This document shows positions 40,366 to 50,141 of a stretch of 64,000 nucleotides of DNA, piece by piece. The number at the start of each line of letters is the position of its first letter. Positions within the stretch are counted from its first letter, which is position 1. This stretch comes from Caecitellus pseudoparvulus. Its lineage: Eukaryota > Bigyra: Bicosoecida. The notes beneath the pieces are model-generated. The model searched no databases and was not told where the DNA came from. It saw only the letters and a program-made list of their open reading frames with translations. A program made the position numbers and the translations under genes. Location of the stretch: positions 1 through 64,000 of the forward strand of contig CBFFRQ010000046.1 of the NCBI GenBank assembly GCA_965644315.1. The letters are read 5' to 3'.

Positions 40366-42281
40366 TTAGCCACTGCGGCCTGCCCGGCGCACCCCCCCCT
40401 TGCGGCGTGACCCCCCCTGCCGACCCGTCGCTCGCCGCCGAGGGGAGGAGCGCGTACGGGGGCGCTTGGGGGGGGAGGGGGGCGTCTCTGACTCGGTGGT
40501 GGCGGAGGGGGAGGGGCGGTGGGGCGGCGTGCGGGGGCGCTTGCGGGTGGAGGGGGAGGGGCTCCGCGAGGGGGGGGGTGAGAGGGGGGCCTGGCTGGGC
40601 ACACCCCCCCTCCGCGCCGCCTGACCCCCCCTCCGCGGCAAAGGCGCCTCGCCAGCTGCCATCTGCACACCCAGGTACACTGCTGGTGCCACGCCATCTG
40701 CTATGCCACACAGTGCCCCGAAGTTGGTCAGCGCCGCCACCCCCTCTGCCTTGATCCTGGCCGCGTCGTGGGCCAGCGCCGCCTCCACAGGGGTGGGGAA
40801 CACGCCCAGGTCGAAGCGCTGCCCCCGCACAGCGATCTCAGCGCCCCACCTGGCGTGGTTGGCAGTCAAGTCTCTGTACACGCCCATGTACGGGGTGCTG
40901 TCCGACCCGCCTGGCACATCCAGCTGGTAGGGGGGGGGCGGCGGCGCACCTGGCTCCACCAGCGGCACGTTCAGTGGCCGACCCGCTTGCCCAATCAGCA
41001 TGTGGTTGAGGCTGGTGGCGAGGTCAGGCAAGGCCCGGCGGCCGGCAGAGCGCTGTAGCAGACGCCAGGCGGCTGCGTCGTGTGCTGCGTGTGCACAGGC
41101 GTCGGCGTGGTGGCCTGCTGCGGCGCGACGGGAGGGGGGTGGAGGCATGGACCCCCCCCCCCCTGCACTGGTGGATGCTACGCTGGCATCTAGGGGGGGT
41201 GAGGAGGGGGGTGGCGTGCCCCCCACTGAGATCCATCGCTCGGGGGCGGCGTCTGGCTGGTGCGTTGACGGCACGCCGAGGAGTGCTGAGCGCATGGCGG
41301 CGGGGGAGTCCGCCAGCGCCTTGATGCGTTTCATGAGGCGTCGGTGGGCAGTGGAGTTGCTGCCCGCGACGCCCCCCTGAAACGCATTGGGCGCCAGCGC
41401 AGCAAGGGAGGCAGCCCCCCCCACTGCCCCCAGACGCTTGGGCCGCACACGAGTGGGGCATGCCCAATCCAGGCCCCCGCCATGCGCTAGCCCACCGATG
41501 CCCCGCACACCACTGCCCTGGCACAAGGCGGTGGTGAGTGAGGCCAGGCCTGCGGCTGGGGTGGGGGGCGGGGGGCGCACGCCACACAGCACCAGAGCCC
41601 GTGGGTCGCGTAGCGCAGCAACCACCTGCCCCTCTGCCAGGGCAGGTGCCTCCTCATCGGAACTGCTGTCCCCTTCCACACCAGTCCCCTGCAGCATGGC
41701 CACGAGGGTGCCTCGTTTGGGAGGGGGGGAAGGGGGGGGTGCGGTGCTGGAGGCACCCCCCCCTCGCCGAGCGGCACCCCCCCCCCCCGCCGCTCCGCCG
41801 CCGCAGCCACCGCCGCCGCCGCCGCCCGCCGTGCCTCTGCCTCCTGTAGGTCCGTCTTGGGCGCCACGGCGGTGAGGAAGTCTGTCAGGTCCACGGAGCA
41901 GCGGTAGAAGCGGTCCCCCACGTGCCGCACAGCGCCAGGCGGCAACAGGGAGATGCTCTCGCGGGGCTCCGTCCAAGGGTGCGTCCACACCTTCTCGTAC
42001 AGCCCCTTGCGAGGACCCACCTGCACGCGGGGGAAGTACCCCAGCGACACGTCCCCGCTGGGAGTGACGGCCTTCACGCGGGCCAGCCAAGCCTGCAGGC
42101 CACCATCGGCATCCTGCCCCACCAACGCCACCCACACGCCTGGCCGCAGCAGGGGCAGGTGTCCCATGTCTTCCCCATCACTGCTGCTGCCACTGCTGGA
42201 CGTGCCGTCGGAAGGCGGTGGCGCTGCCTTGGCTCCCCGCCTTGCCTCGGAGCGGCCCCGACTGCGGCTGGAGCTGGCCAT
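40366..42281 (-). CDS. BAH-like plus AP2/ERF-domain nuclear protein (frame change near 41780)
   Basis: The N-terminal frame from ATG 42281 has an acidic Ser-rich start. It is followed by a BAH-like chromatin-reader region (about residues 42-125: WVALVGQDADGGLQAWLARV, LGYFPRVQVGPRKGLY, then PWTEPRESISLLPPGAV). A second - frame then carries the rest, with a clear AP2/ERF DNA-binding domain at nt about 40720-40890: YMGVYRDLTANHARWGAEIA, RFDLGVFPTPVEAALAHDAA, then GVAALTNF. The C terminus is basic with several KRPRT-type nuclear signals. The two frames meet around a 12-base C run (41777-41788, coding strand G) beside a perfect GC hairpin. A homopolymer length error, a real frameshift, or a small unrecognised intron would each explain the switch. 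Confidence 0.7.
41723..41788. repeat. Perfect GC inverted repeat with flanking homopolymers
   Basis: G8-TGC at 41732-41742 pairs perfectly with GCA-C8 at 41753-41763 across a 10-base loop. It is bordered by G7 at 41723-41729 and C12 at 41777-41788. A similar C12/G7 pair lies at 41152-41163 and 41193-41199. These lie inside the AP2 gene and coincide with its reading-frame change. Confidence 0.9.
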
Positions 42282-42630
42282 TCAAATTCCGCAACAGCTC
42301 GCCTGTGCCTGACACGCTACACAGTGGACGCGGGAAGTGGGAAATGAATGGGAGGTGTCAGAGTATTGCTGCATATTGGGATATTATGTTGTTTTGGCGT
42401 GCGCGGCTTTGTTGCGGTGTCGGCTATGAACCCTGCAAGGAGTACCGGGTACCTTGGTGATTTCAACGGCGCTCTGCAACAAAACAAACCCTCCACGAAA
42501 CATCGTGTGATTCCATGCCCACTCCTGCAGGTGCCATTGTGAGCGCTGCAGGTCACTGTGCGCAGGGCTTCTGCTCGGCGGCTGGACGGGTGTGTGTGAA
42601 ACGCAGCTGCAACGCCGACTGCCGCGCAGC
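42282..42630. promoter_or_regulatory. Divergent intergenic region: AP2 protein (-) / CENP-C (+)
   Basis: 349 bp between divergent start codons (42281 and 42631), locally AT-richer than the flanking genes around 42350-42420. No specific element recognised. Confidence 0.4.
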
Positions 42631-45027
42631 ATGGATGCTTCCCGCCGTGCACGCATGGGCGGGACCCGCGAGGTGAGTGCTGCCAGATCAAATGCGGCTT
42701 TAAACGTCCATTGCACACTGCTGCTACTGCTCCGTCCAGGGTTCCGGGCGCACCGCGACGAAGCGCTCGTTTGATTTGGTGGGCAAGTGAGTGCCAGCAG
42801 CGGCAGCCGTTGTTGTGTATTGCTTGCAGAGCTCGCGGCCGCCACCACAGGCGATCGGGCGTGCGCATCAATTCGCGTGTGAAGAAGGGGCAGGACGGCT
42901 TTGACGACCTAAACGACTGGTTTGGAGACGGTGGGTGTCGCTGCAGTCGTCGGCCAACGGCCCCGCAATTCCGCACGCCTAACGTGTGCTCCGTCCCTCA
43001 CCGCGCTCCCGCCGCCAGCGGCGCCACACCGCGCGACCCCCTTCACCCCCACAGACGCCAACCCCAACACATCCATTTCTGCCGCTGCACCGGCATCTGC
43101 GCGCCGTGTGGCGGTGCCTGCTCGGCCTCGCGCTCGCGCTGGGCGGCGAGGCAGTTTCCGCGCTCCACGCCGCACCGAGCCAGAGGAAGACAGCGACGAC
43201 TACGGCCTGGGCGATGCAGGCGAGCGCAGCAGTTCAGGGGACAGCGCGTCTGACGTGGAGAGTCACTCCGCCTCCACCATCTCGGGGCCTGACTCGGACA
43301 GCGACGGCGGCCTGCCTGATGCAGCGTCTGTGGCTACTGGCGCCAACACCACCATCTCCGACCTCAGCGCCATCCTGCCTGAGGAAGAGGAAGAGGAGGA
43401 CAGGGGGGGGAGCGGTGCCAAGGGCCGAGGGAAGGGCGCGTCCTCTGCCGCAGTGGCGGCTGCGATGGAGGCGGCGCGAGCACTCACGTCGCGGGCGTCG
43501 GCGACTGCGACCAGCTCCACCCGCCGCTCGCCGTCGCCCTCCCCCCGCCGCGCCCCCACCCGCTCCTCCCGCCGGCAGACCATCTCACAAGGCACTTCCC
43601 CTGGCGTGGCGCTGCGCACACCGCCCGGCAGCAGGGAAGCACCAGCACCAGCACCAGCACCAGCACCAGCACCAGCACCAGCCAGCACTGCAGTGGGCAC
43701 GTCACCGGCCAAGCTGGAGACACCAGCCCCAGCCCCAGCACCGAGCAGTGCGGGTCGCGGCAGGCGAGGGGGTGGCGGGGCCACCGCGCCACAGGCAGCA
43801 GCTGAGGCGGAGGGGGGGGGTGTCTCCCCCCCTGCAGACGACTGGCCTGGGGCGGGTGGGCACGACGATGAGGGGGGGGTTTTGGGGGGGGGTGTCGAGA
43901 CCCCCACGCCGTCCCCCGCCCCCACCCCTGCCCCACGCAGAGGCAAGCGGGGGGGGGCCCGTGCCGCCAGGGGGGGGCGCGCGACACGCAGCCCTCGTGT
44001 GGTGGGTGGACCATCCCGGCGCAAGAGCCTGGCATTTGCTCCAGACACCAAGGCCGCCTCCAGCCCCGGCTCTGACTCTGATGAGCCCCGGCGCATCAGC
44101 GCTGTGTCCGCTGCAGACGTGCCGTCGTCAGACGACGACGCAGACTTCCTGTCGCCTGGTGGACACGACCGGCGCCGCATCCGCAAGTCGCTGGGCAGAC
44201 GGGAGACAGTGCAGGGCAGTGGCGCGGTGCGGCGCAGCTCCCGGCGGCGGTGGGAGCCGCTCAAGTACTGGGAGGGCGAGCGGCAGGAGTACACGCGCGA
44301 CACGGACGACGCCATAGCTGAGGTCATGCCCGTGGTGCGGGATGCTTACAAGGTGGGCGTGCTGCTGACGGAGGAGGATCGCCGCAACCGGGCCGCGGCG
44401 AAACGCGGCACGAAACGCACGAGGTCGACGAAGCGCGGCGGGAGTGGGAGGGGCAGCAAGAAGGCCCGGGGCGGGTCCAGCGGGGGGGACGGCGAGCGGG
44501 AGGTGGTGGAGGTGGTGAAGGAGGTACAGGTGAAAGTGAAGGTGCCGGTGAAGCCACGTGAGATGCCGCCCCTGCCAGCCAGCAAGCTGCCGAAGGGGCT
44601 GCGCGTGTCGTCTGACGCGCGATTCAAGATCGAGGCGGCAGATGGGCAGCCTGCCTCCGTGGTGCCCGTGTTCCGGCAGTTCGAGGAGCTGCGGTTGCAG
44701 CGCCTGCCGGTGGTGGCGCGGCCGGACGGGAGCAAGCCCATCACCAGTGCGGGGGCCATGTTCGACACGTCGCAGTTCATCAGTGGTGTCATCGTGATGG
44801 AGCCGCAGTCGGCCAAGGCAGTGGAGAACTCCAGCGCCTGCACCCAGACGTACATGGTGGTGACGGCCCAGCCCGGCAGCTTGCAGGTGGACATTGCAGA
44901 CAAGACATTCTTGGCGGGGCCGGGGGACCACTTCTGGGTGCCGCCCGACACAGACATCTCCATGACAAACCACTCACCGGACACGCCTGCGGAGATAGGG
45001 TTCACCCTGCTGAAGCCGACGGTGTGA
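42631..45027 (+). CDS. CENPC: Centromere protein C (CENP-C/Mif2)
   Basis: Inner-kinetochore protein that binds CENP-A nucleosomes and recruits outer kinetochore. Exons 42631-42672, 42740-42786, 42830-42930 and 43055-45027; introns of 67, 43 and 124 nt keep phase throughout; 720 residues. The exon 3 product RRSGVRINSRVKKGQDGFDD fits the conserved N-terminal Mif2 block. The middle is acidic and Ser/Ala/Pro-rich with a (PA)n repeat. The CENP-C motif is seen as RRSSRRRWEPLKYWEGER (nt about 44230-44285), including the W-W pair that contacts the nucleosome. The C terminus is the Mif2 cupin dimerisation domain: SGVIVMEPQSAKAVENSS, TYMVVTAQPGSLQVDI, GDHFWVPPDTD. Complete by all known landmarks. Confidence 0.92.
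43637..43682. repeat. Hexamer repeat encoding Pro-Ala
   Basis: Roughly seven tandem copies of the hexamer ccagca in the low-complexity centre of the CENP-C gene, giving an APAPAPAP tract. Length is likely polymorphic. Confidence 0.9.
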
Positions 45028-45300
45028 GGGGGGGGGCAGCTCCCCTCTCCCTCACGGGCGCCATGCCGCGCCACCCCCCCACACCCAGCACACTCTGTGA
45101 CGCATTTTCAATGCACCATGTTGCGCGATGTCTCCCGCACGCCAGCCCTGTGGCACGCGGCGTGCCCAAGTACCACTGCTGGGGCCAGCCATCTGCGCTG
45201 ACACCAGCTGCCGTGCCGTGCCGGGGCCTGTGAATCAAGCACGGCAGTGTGGCGTTTTGAGGCAGGGCACGGCCTCTGCACAGCTCCCAGCAACACCGGC

Positions 45301-48300
45301 ATGGCCTCTGCCGCAGCAGGCGGTTCAAATGCCGACGCGCAAGGCTCGGCGCCACCTTCGGCAGGCGGCAGTGGCCCGCCACCCCCTGAAGGGCCCACAA
45401 CAGGCACTGAAGCGGCGACAGGGCAAGCTACTTCTGTGAGCGCCTCTACACTCTCCGATTGGCCGGCTCTGGGCCACATCCAGGCGTCCGAGTTCGACGT
45501 CGAGATCCCGGTGCGGAACTTGAGCGCAGGCCTCGGCATGCGTGTGGTGGCAGGGCACATTGCCGCGGGGCAAGTGCACAAGGGCGCCGCAGAGGCAGGG
45601 TCAGGGCACATTCCAGCTGTCATCTTCGTGTCTTTCCTGTCCAAAGGCCAGGGTGCAGGGGCTGTGGAGGCCGCTGCCACTCTGCGCCAGCACGATGTGT
45701 TGGTGGGTTTGCAGGGGAAGGATGTGCGGGGGGTCGCCTTCCCAGCGGTGGGCCGCGCCCTGGCCAGCATCGTGAAGGCGGCCAAGGCAGGCTCCTCCTC
45801 AGCCGCCGCCCTGCGCATGCGTTTCTGGCGGGCGTGGGAGGGCGCCTGGTCCTGGGAGGGCGTGGGGCGCCCCAGCACCACCCTGCTGCATGCCACGCGG
45901 GCTCGGGGCATCGTGCCCTACCCCAACTCCGTCTCAGCACGCCTGCCCCTGGGCGGCGAGGCGTACCAAGAAGTGGGTCTGTGGCCCCTGCAGCGCGCCG
46001 CAGAGGCGGCCTTGCTGTTCGACCACCACCTGTTGGCACGGGGGGGTTGGAAGGCGGCTCCACGCACCAACTTCTACAGAGCCCTGCGCAGCCCCCCCCC
46101 CTCCCTCATGCAGCAAGGCATCGTGGGCCATGCCGGCATGCCCGTCACGCCACAGTCCACGCCCTGCTCCGCCCCTGGCGTGTTGAAGGTGCAGGTGCAG
46201 GGGCCAGGCCGCCCCAGCGCCTTCCCCGCCCTCACGGCCCAAGCTGCGTGGGCACAAGTGCAGCAGCGCCTGGGCATAGCGCCTGTGGCGGGGCAGGTAG
46301 GAGAGGAGGCAGGGGGGGCGCCGACGCCTGGCGCTGCGGGGGTGGGCGAGGGGGGCGGTGCCACCCCCTCCGCCCCCACCACCCATGTCCGCATGCGAGC
46401 TGTGCTGGGCAGTGGTCGGCCCATCCTGCCTCAGCTACGGGCCCAAATCTTGGTGCTGAAGATGCTGCTGGCGGGGTCAGGGAGCAGTGTAGCGCAGGAG
46501 CAGCTGGCGCTGGCCCTCACGGGGCAGCTGCCGGAAACCAAGCCACGGGCTCCACGACACCACCGCCGGCGAGCTGCAGCAGGGGTGGGGCGGGATGAGG
46601 GGTGGGGGAAGGGCCGCCGCGCTGCCCTGCCGACACGGGCACGCGCCACGAAAGGCGGTGCTAAGCGGGGGAGGGGCAAGGGCAAGGCGCGCGCTGTGGG
46701 GGACGACAGCAGTGAGGAGGAGTTCGTGGAGGGGGGCGAGGGGCCGGTGGGGAGCGGCGGGTTTGTGCGGCGCAGCACCCGCCAGCGCTCCTCCAAGCAG
46801 CGATACACGGCCCAGGACGACGCAGAGCTGGGCATTGCGCCTTCTAGTGGAGAGGACAGTGCGGCGTCGGGCAGTGAGAGCGGTTCAGACCCGTCCCAGC
46901 AGTTCAAAGTGGAGCGTGTGCTGGGCGTGCGGTACAGTGAGCTGACATGGGAGGAGGTGCAGGCTGCCAAGCGTGCCGTGGAGGCGGGGGACGTGGACGA
47001 AGAGACGACCCACGGACAGGTGCAGTGGGAGCTGCTGGCACCCGAGCCGGGGGGAGGGGGCGGCTTGGCGGTGCCGGAGGAGGAGCGGGCTGTGAGGGCT
47101 CGCGACCGGGCACTGCTGCAGGCGACGATGGCCCTGTTCCCTGACGCCACTGACCGCCGCGCCTTCCCTCGCCTGGAGTACCTGGTGAAGTGGAAGGGCG
47201 CGGCGTATGCGCATGTGGAGTGGGTGGCGCCGTCGTTCTTGACGCAGCTGAACAGCTGGGCGGTGCGGCGCGCCAAGGAGTTCCTGGCCACCCCCACTGC
47301 CACGAGTCAGTTGGAGGAGGAGGAGTCACGCGTCCTGGCCCTGCGCGACCTGCCGGCCCTGGACGCCTTCGTTCCGGCAGAGTACATGGAAGCGGAGCGC
47401 GTGCTGACGTGCATGCACGCTGAGGGGGGGGGCGAGGATGGGACAGACCTGTGGTACTTGGTGAAGTGGTGTGGCCTGCCCTACACCGAGTGCACGTGGG
47501 AGACGGAGTCTGACGTGGGCAGCGCGCAGGTGCTGCAGCGGTTCAAGCTGATGAACATGCCGCCCTCGGATGCCGCCATCCGGGCCATGCCCTCCCTCAA
47601 GCAGGACTACAGGCCGTCCCCTGACGTATGGCGACGACACGACTCGTCCCCCGCGTTCAAAGGCGGGTTGAAGCTGAGGGAGTACCAGCTGGAGGGCTTG
47701 AATTGGCTGACGTGGAACTGGTACAATTTCCGCAACTGCATCTTGGCGGACGAGATGGGCCTGGGCAAGACCATCCAGGCCGTGTCCTTCCTGAACCACC
47801 TCGTGACCCGGGAGCAAGTGCATGGGCCCTTCATGATCCTGGCGCCCCTCAGCACGCTGGGGCACTGGGAACGAGAAATCAACACGTGGACGTCCATGCA
47901 AGCAGTGGTGTACCACGACCCTGCGGGGGGGGCTGCCGGGCGCAAGCTGATCCGGGAGCACTTGTGGCACTTCAGCAAGACTGATAAGCAAGGCGTGCCG
48001 GTGGGGTCGGGTGCCGAGTCCCGGTGGAGCAAGATGGGCCTGTTCAAGTTCAACGTCCTGCTGACTTCCTACCAAACCCTGCACAAGGACTGGGAGTTCC
48101 TGAGCCCCCTGTCCTGGCGGGCGGTGGTGGTGGACGAAGCCCACGCGCTGAAGAACACACACTCCCAGCTGTCAGCGAGTCTGCGCGGCCTGGACATCAA
48201 GAGCCTGCTGCTGCTGACGGGCACGCCCCTGCAGAACGACATGAGCGAGCTGTGGTCGCTGCTGAACATGGTGGACCCCGACGGCTTCGCGTCGCTGGAG

Positions 48301-50097
48301 GAGTTCAACGAACAGTTCGGGGACCTGAAGCAGTCGGAACAGGTGGAGGCGCTGCAGGCCAAGTTGCGGCCGCTCATGCTGCGCCGTGTGAAGACGGACG
48401 TGGAGAAGTCCCTGCCGCCCAAGGAGGAGACCATTGTCAGCGTGGAACTGACGGCCCTGCAGCGCAAGTACTACAAGGCGGTGTTCGAGCGCAATTCGAC
48501 GTTCCTGTCGAAAGGCGCCTCTGGCATTTCCGCTGCGAACTTGACGAACATTGAAATGGAGCTGCGCAAGTGCTGCAACCACCCGTACCTGCTGCGGGGC
48601 GTGGAGGAACGGGAGACGGCCCGCCTCATGCACGAGTCCAACGCAGCAGGCGACAGCACGGGTGCTGCGTTTCAGGCGGCGCGCCTGCAGCGCATTGTGG
48701 AAGCCTCTGGCAAGATGCTGGTGCTGGACAAACTCCTGCACTGGCTGCAGGCGGGTGGGCACCGCGTGCTGCTGTTCTCACAGTTTGCCGTGCAGCTGGA
48801 CATTGTGCAGGACTACTGCGTGGGGCGGGGCTTCGGCATGGAGCGCATCGACGGCAGCGTCACTGGCAGCGCTCGCCAGGCGGCCATTGACCGCTTCAAC
48901 GACCCGAGCAGCAGCAGCTTTATCTTCCTGCTGTCCACGCGGGCCGGGGGTGTCGGCATCAACCTGACCTCTGCCGACACCGTCATCATCTTCGACAGCG
49001 ACTGGAACCCGCAGAACGACTTGCAGGCACAGGCACGAGCACACCGCATTGGGCAAAAGGCGGAGTTGGTGCGCGTGTTCCGCCTCGTCACGTCTCGAAC
49101 GTACGAGGGGGAGATGTTCCGGCGCGCCTCCCGGAAGCTGGGCCTGCACCAGGCGGTGTTCGAGAGTGGCGGCATGGGGGACGGCGTGGGGGAGGGGGAG
49201 GGTGCGGAGCTCACCTCCCTGCTCCGCATGGACAAGGACAAGGTGGAGGCGCTGCTGCGTTTCGGCGCGTACGCCATCATGGAGGAGGGCGAGGCGGACG
49301 CCGCCAAGGGGGCCCTGCCTGACGACGACATCGACGCCATTCTGGCCAAGTCCGCCACCATCCGTGTCAGCTCCGACGGGGAGGTGACCAGCGTCGGGGC
49401 AGGGGGTGCGGGTGTCAGTGCGCCGGGGGGCTCTGCTGCTGGCGGTGGCGACGCACTGCTGCATTTCAAGAAGGCCACCTTTGCGGGGGCAGGGGGGGCG
49501 GGTGGGCCGGATGTGGCCGACCCCGGCTTCTGGAAGCGCGTGCTGGGGCCGCGGCCCGTGGAGGTGCTGCAGCGCGCCCTGGAGGACGGCGGCGTGCAGG
49601 GCGTGGGCGCGGGGGCACGGGCTGCCGACGGACCAGGCGCCGGTGACACCCTGACCCCCGCCCAGTTCGTGGCAGATGTGCGGCATGTGCTGGTGACTGT
49701 GCAGGGCGCGGTGGAGGCGGGGGGGGACGCCGCCACAGTGGCCGCAGATCTGCAAGGCGTCACGCGGCTGCTGAAGGAGCTGACAGTGGTGGGTGCGGGC
49801 GTGCCGGTGCCGGTGGTTGGCGGGTTGCCCCCCCCCACCTTCCCCGTGACACCAGGCGCGGCCCTGCCGTCCCTGCCCCTGCCGCCTGGACAGCAACACA
49901 CCCTCGCATCCATCGCCCAGGCGTGGCTGAGCAGGGCGACGGGGGTGGCCAAGGCCTTGCAGGGGGGGGCACGGGGCAGCCGAGGTCGCACCAGGCGAGG
50001 GGACCGTCGCACAGACACCGGCGAGCCTGCCCCCAGCAGCCCGCCCAAGGCGAAGCGCCCCCGTGGGCCGTCGGACAGCGATGCTGGCCAGTCATGA
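45301..50097 (+). CDS. CHD-type chromatin remodelling ATPase with PDZ-like and AP2-like N-terminal segments
   Basis: 1,598 residues, intronless, from the first ATG 45301 (274 bp after CENP-C, same strand). Residues about 64-176 look like a PDZ domain (GLGMRVVAGHIAAGQVHKGA; HDVLVGLQGKDVRGVAF). Residues about 214-260 resemble the second half of an AP2 domain (QRAAEAALLFDHHLLARGGW, then KAAPRTNF). Next come basic/acidic linkers, two chromodomains (YLVKWKGAAYAHVEWV; WYLVKWCGLPYTECTWE), and the SNF2 ATPase with LADEMGLGKTIQAVSFL, VVVDEAHALKN and LLLTGTPLQNDMSELWSLLN. The helicase C lobe has LLSTRAGGVGINLTSADTVI and QARAHRIGQ. This matches CHD1/CHD3-class remodellers that slide nucleosomes. A SANT/SLIDE DNA-binding module was not evident in the last 400 residues. 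PDZ and AP2 additions are inferred from pattern only. Confidence 0.88.
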   Translation: MASAAAGGSNADAQGSAPPSAGGSGPPPPEGPTTGTEAATGQATSVSASTLSDWPALGHIQASEFDVEIPVRNLSAGLGMRVVAGHIAAGQVHKGAAEAGSGHIPAVIFVSFLSKGQGAGAVEAAATLRQHDVLVGLQGKDVRGVAFPAVGRALASIVKAAKAGSSSAAALRMRFWRAWEGAWSWEGVGRPSTTLLHATRARGIVPYPNSVSARLPLGGEAYQEVGLWPLQRAAEAALLFDHHLLARGGWKAAPRTNFYRALRSPPPSLMQQGIVGHAGMPVTPQSTPCSAPGVLKVQVQGPGRPSAFPALTAQAAWAQVQQRLGIAPVAGQVGEEAGGAPTPGAAGVGEGGGATPSAPTTHVRMRAVLGSGRPILPQLRAQILVLKMLLAGSGSSVAQEQLALALTGQLPETKPRAPRHHRRRAAAGVGRDEGWGKGRRAALPTRARATKGGAKRGRGKGKARAVGDDSSEEEFVEGGEGPVGSGGFVRRSTRQRSSKQRYTAQDDAELGIAPSSGEDSAASGSESGSDPSQQFKVERVLGVRYSELTWEEVQAAKRAVEAGDVDEETTHGQVQWELLAPEPGGGGGLAVPEEERAVRARDRALLQATMALFPDATDRRAFPRLEYLVKWKGAAYAHVEWVAPSFLTQLNSWAVRRAKEFLATPTATSQLEEEESRVLALRDLPALDAFVPAEYMEAERVLTCMHAEGGGEDGTDLWYLVKWCGLPYTECTWETESDVGSAQVLQRFKLMNMPPSDAAIRAMPSLKQDYRPSPDVWRRHDSSPAFKGGLKLREYQLEGLNWLTWNWYNFRNCILADEMGLGKTIQAVSFLNHLVTREQVHGPFMILAPLSTLGHWEREINTWTSMQAVVYHDPAGGAAGRKLIREHLWHFSKTDKQGVPVGSGAESRWSKMGLFKFNVLLTSYQTLHKDWEFLSPLSWRAVVVDEAHALKNTHSQLSASLRGLDIKSLLLLTGTPLQNDMSELWSLLNMVDPDGFASLEEFNEQFGDLKQSEQVEALQAKLRPLMLRRVKTDVEKSLPPKEETIVSVELTALQRKYYKAVFERNSTFLSKGASGISAANLTNIEMELRKCCNHPYLLRGVEERETARLMHESNAAGDSTGAAFQAARLQRIVEASGKMLVLDKLLHWLQAGGHRVLLFSQFAVQLDIVQDYCVGRGFGMERIDGSVTGSARQAAIDRFNDPSSSSFIFLLSTRAGGVGINLTSADTVIIFDSDWNPQNDLQAQARAHRIGQKAELVRVFRLVTSRTYEGEMFRRASRKLGLHQAVFESGGMGDGVGEGEGAELTSLLRMDKDKVEALLRFGAYAIMEEGEADAAKGALPDDDIDAILAKSATIRVSSDGEVTSVGAGGAGVSAPGGSAAGGGDALLHFKKATFAGAGGAGGPDVADPGFWKRVLGPRPVEVLQRALEDGGVQGVGAGARAADGPGAGDTLTPAQFVADVRHVLVTVQGAVEAGGDAATVAADLQGVTRLLKELTVVGAGVPVPVVGGLPPPTFPVTPGAALPSLPLPPGQQHTLASIAQAWLSRATGVAKALQGGARGSRGRTRRGDRRTDTGEPAPSSPPKAKRPRGPSDSDAGQS

Positions 50098-50141
50098 TGG
50101 CGTCATGGGTGGGACATACCAGTGTGCGAACGCGCACTTTC

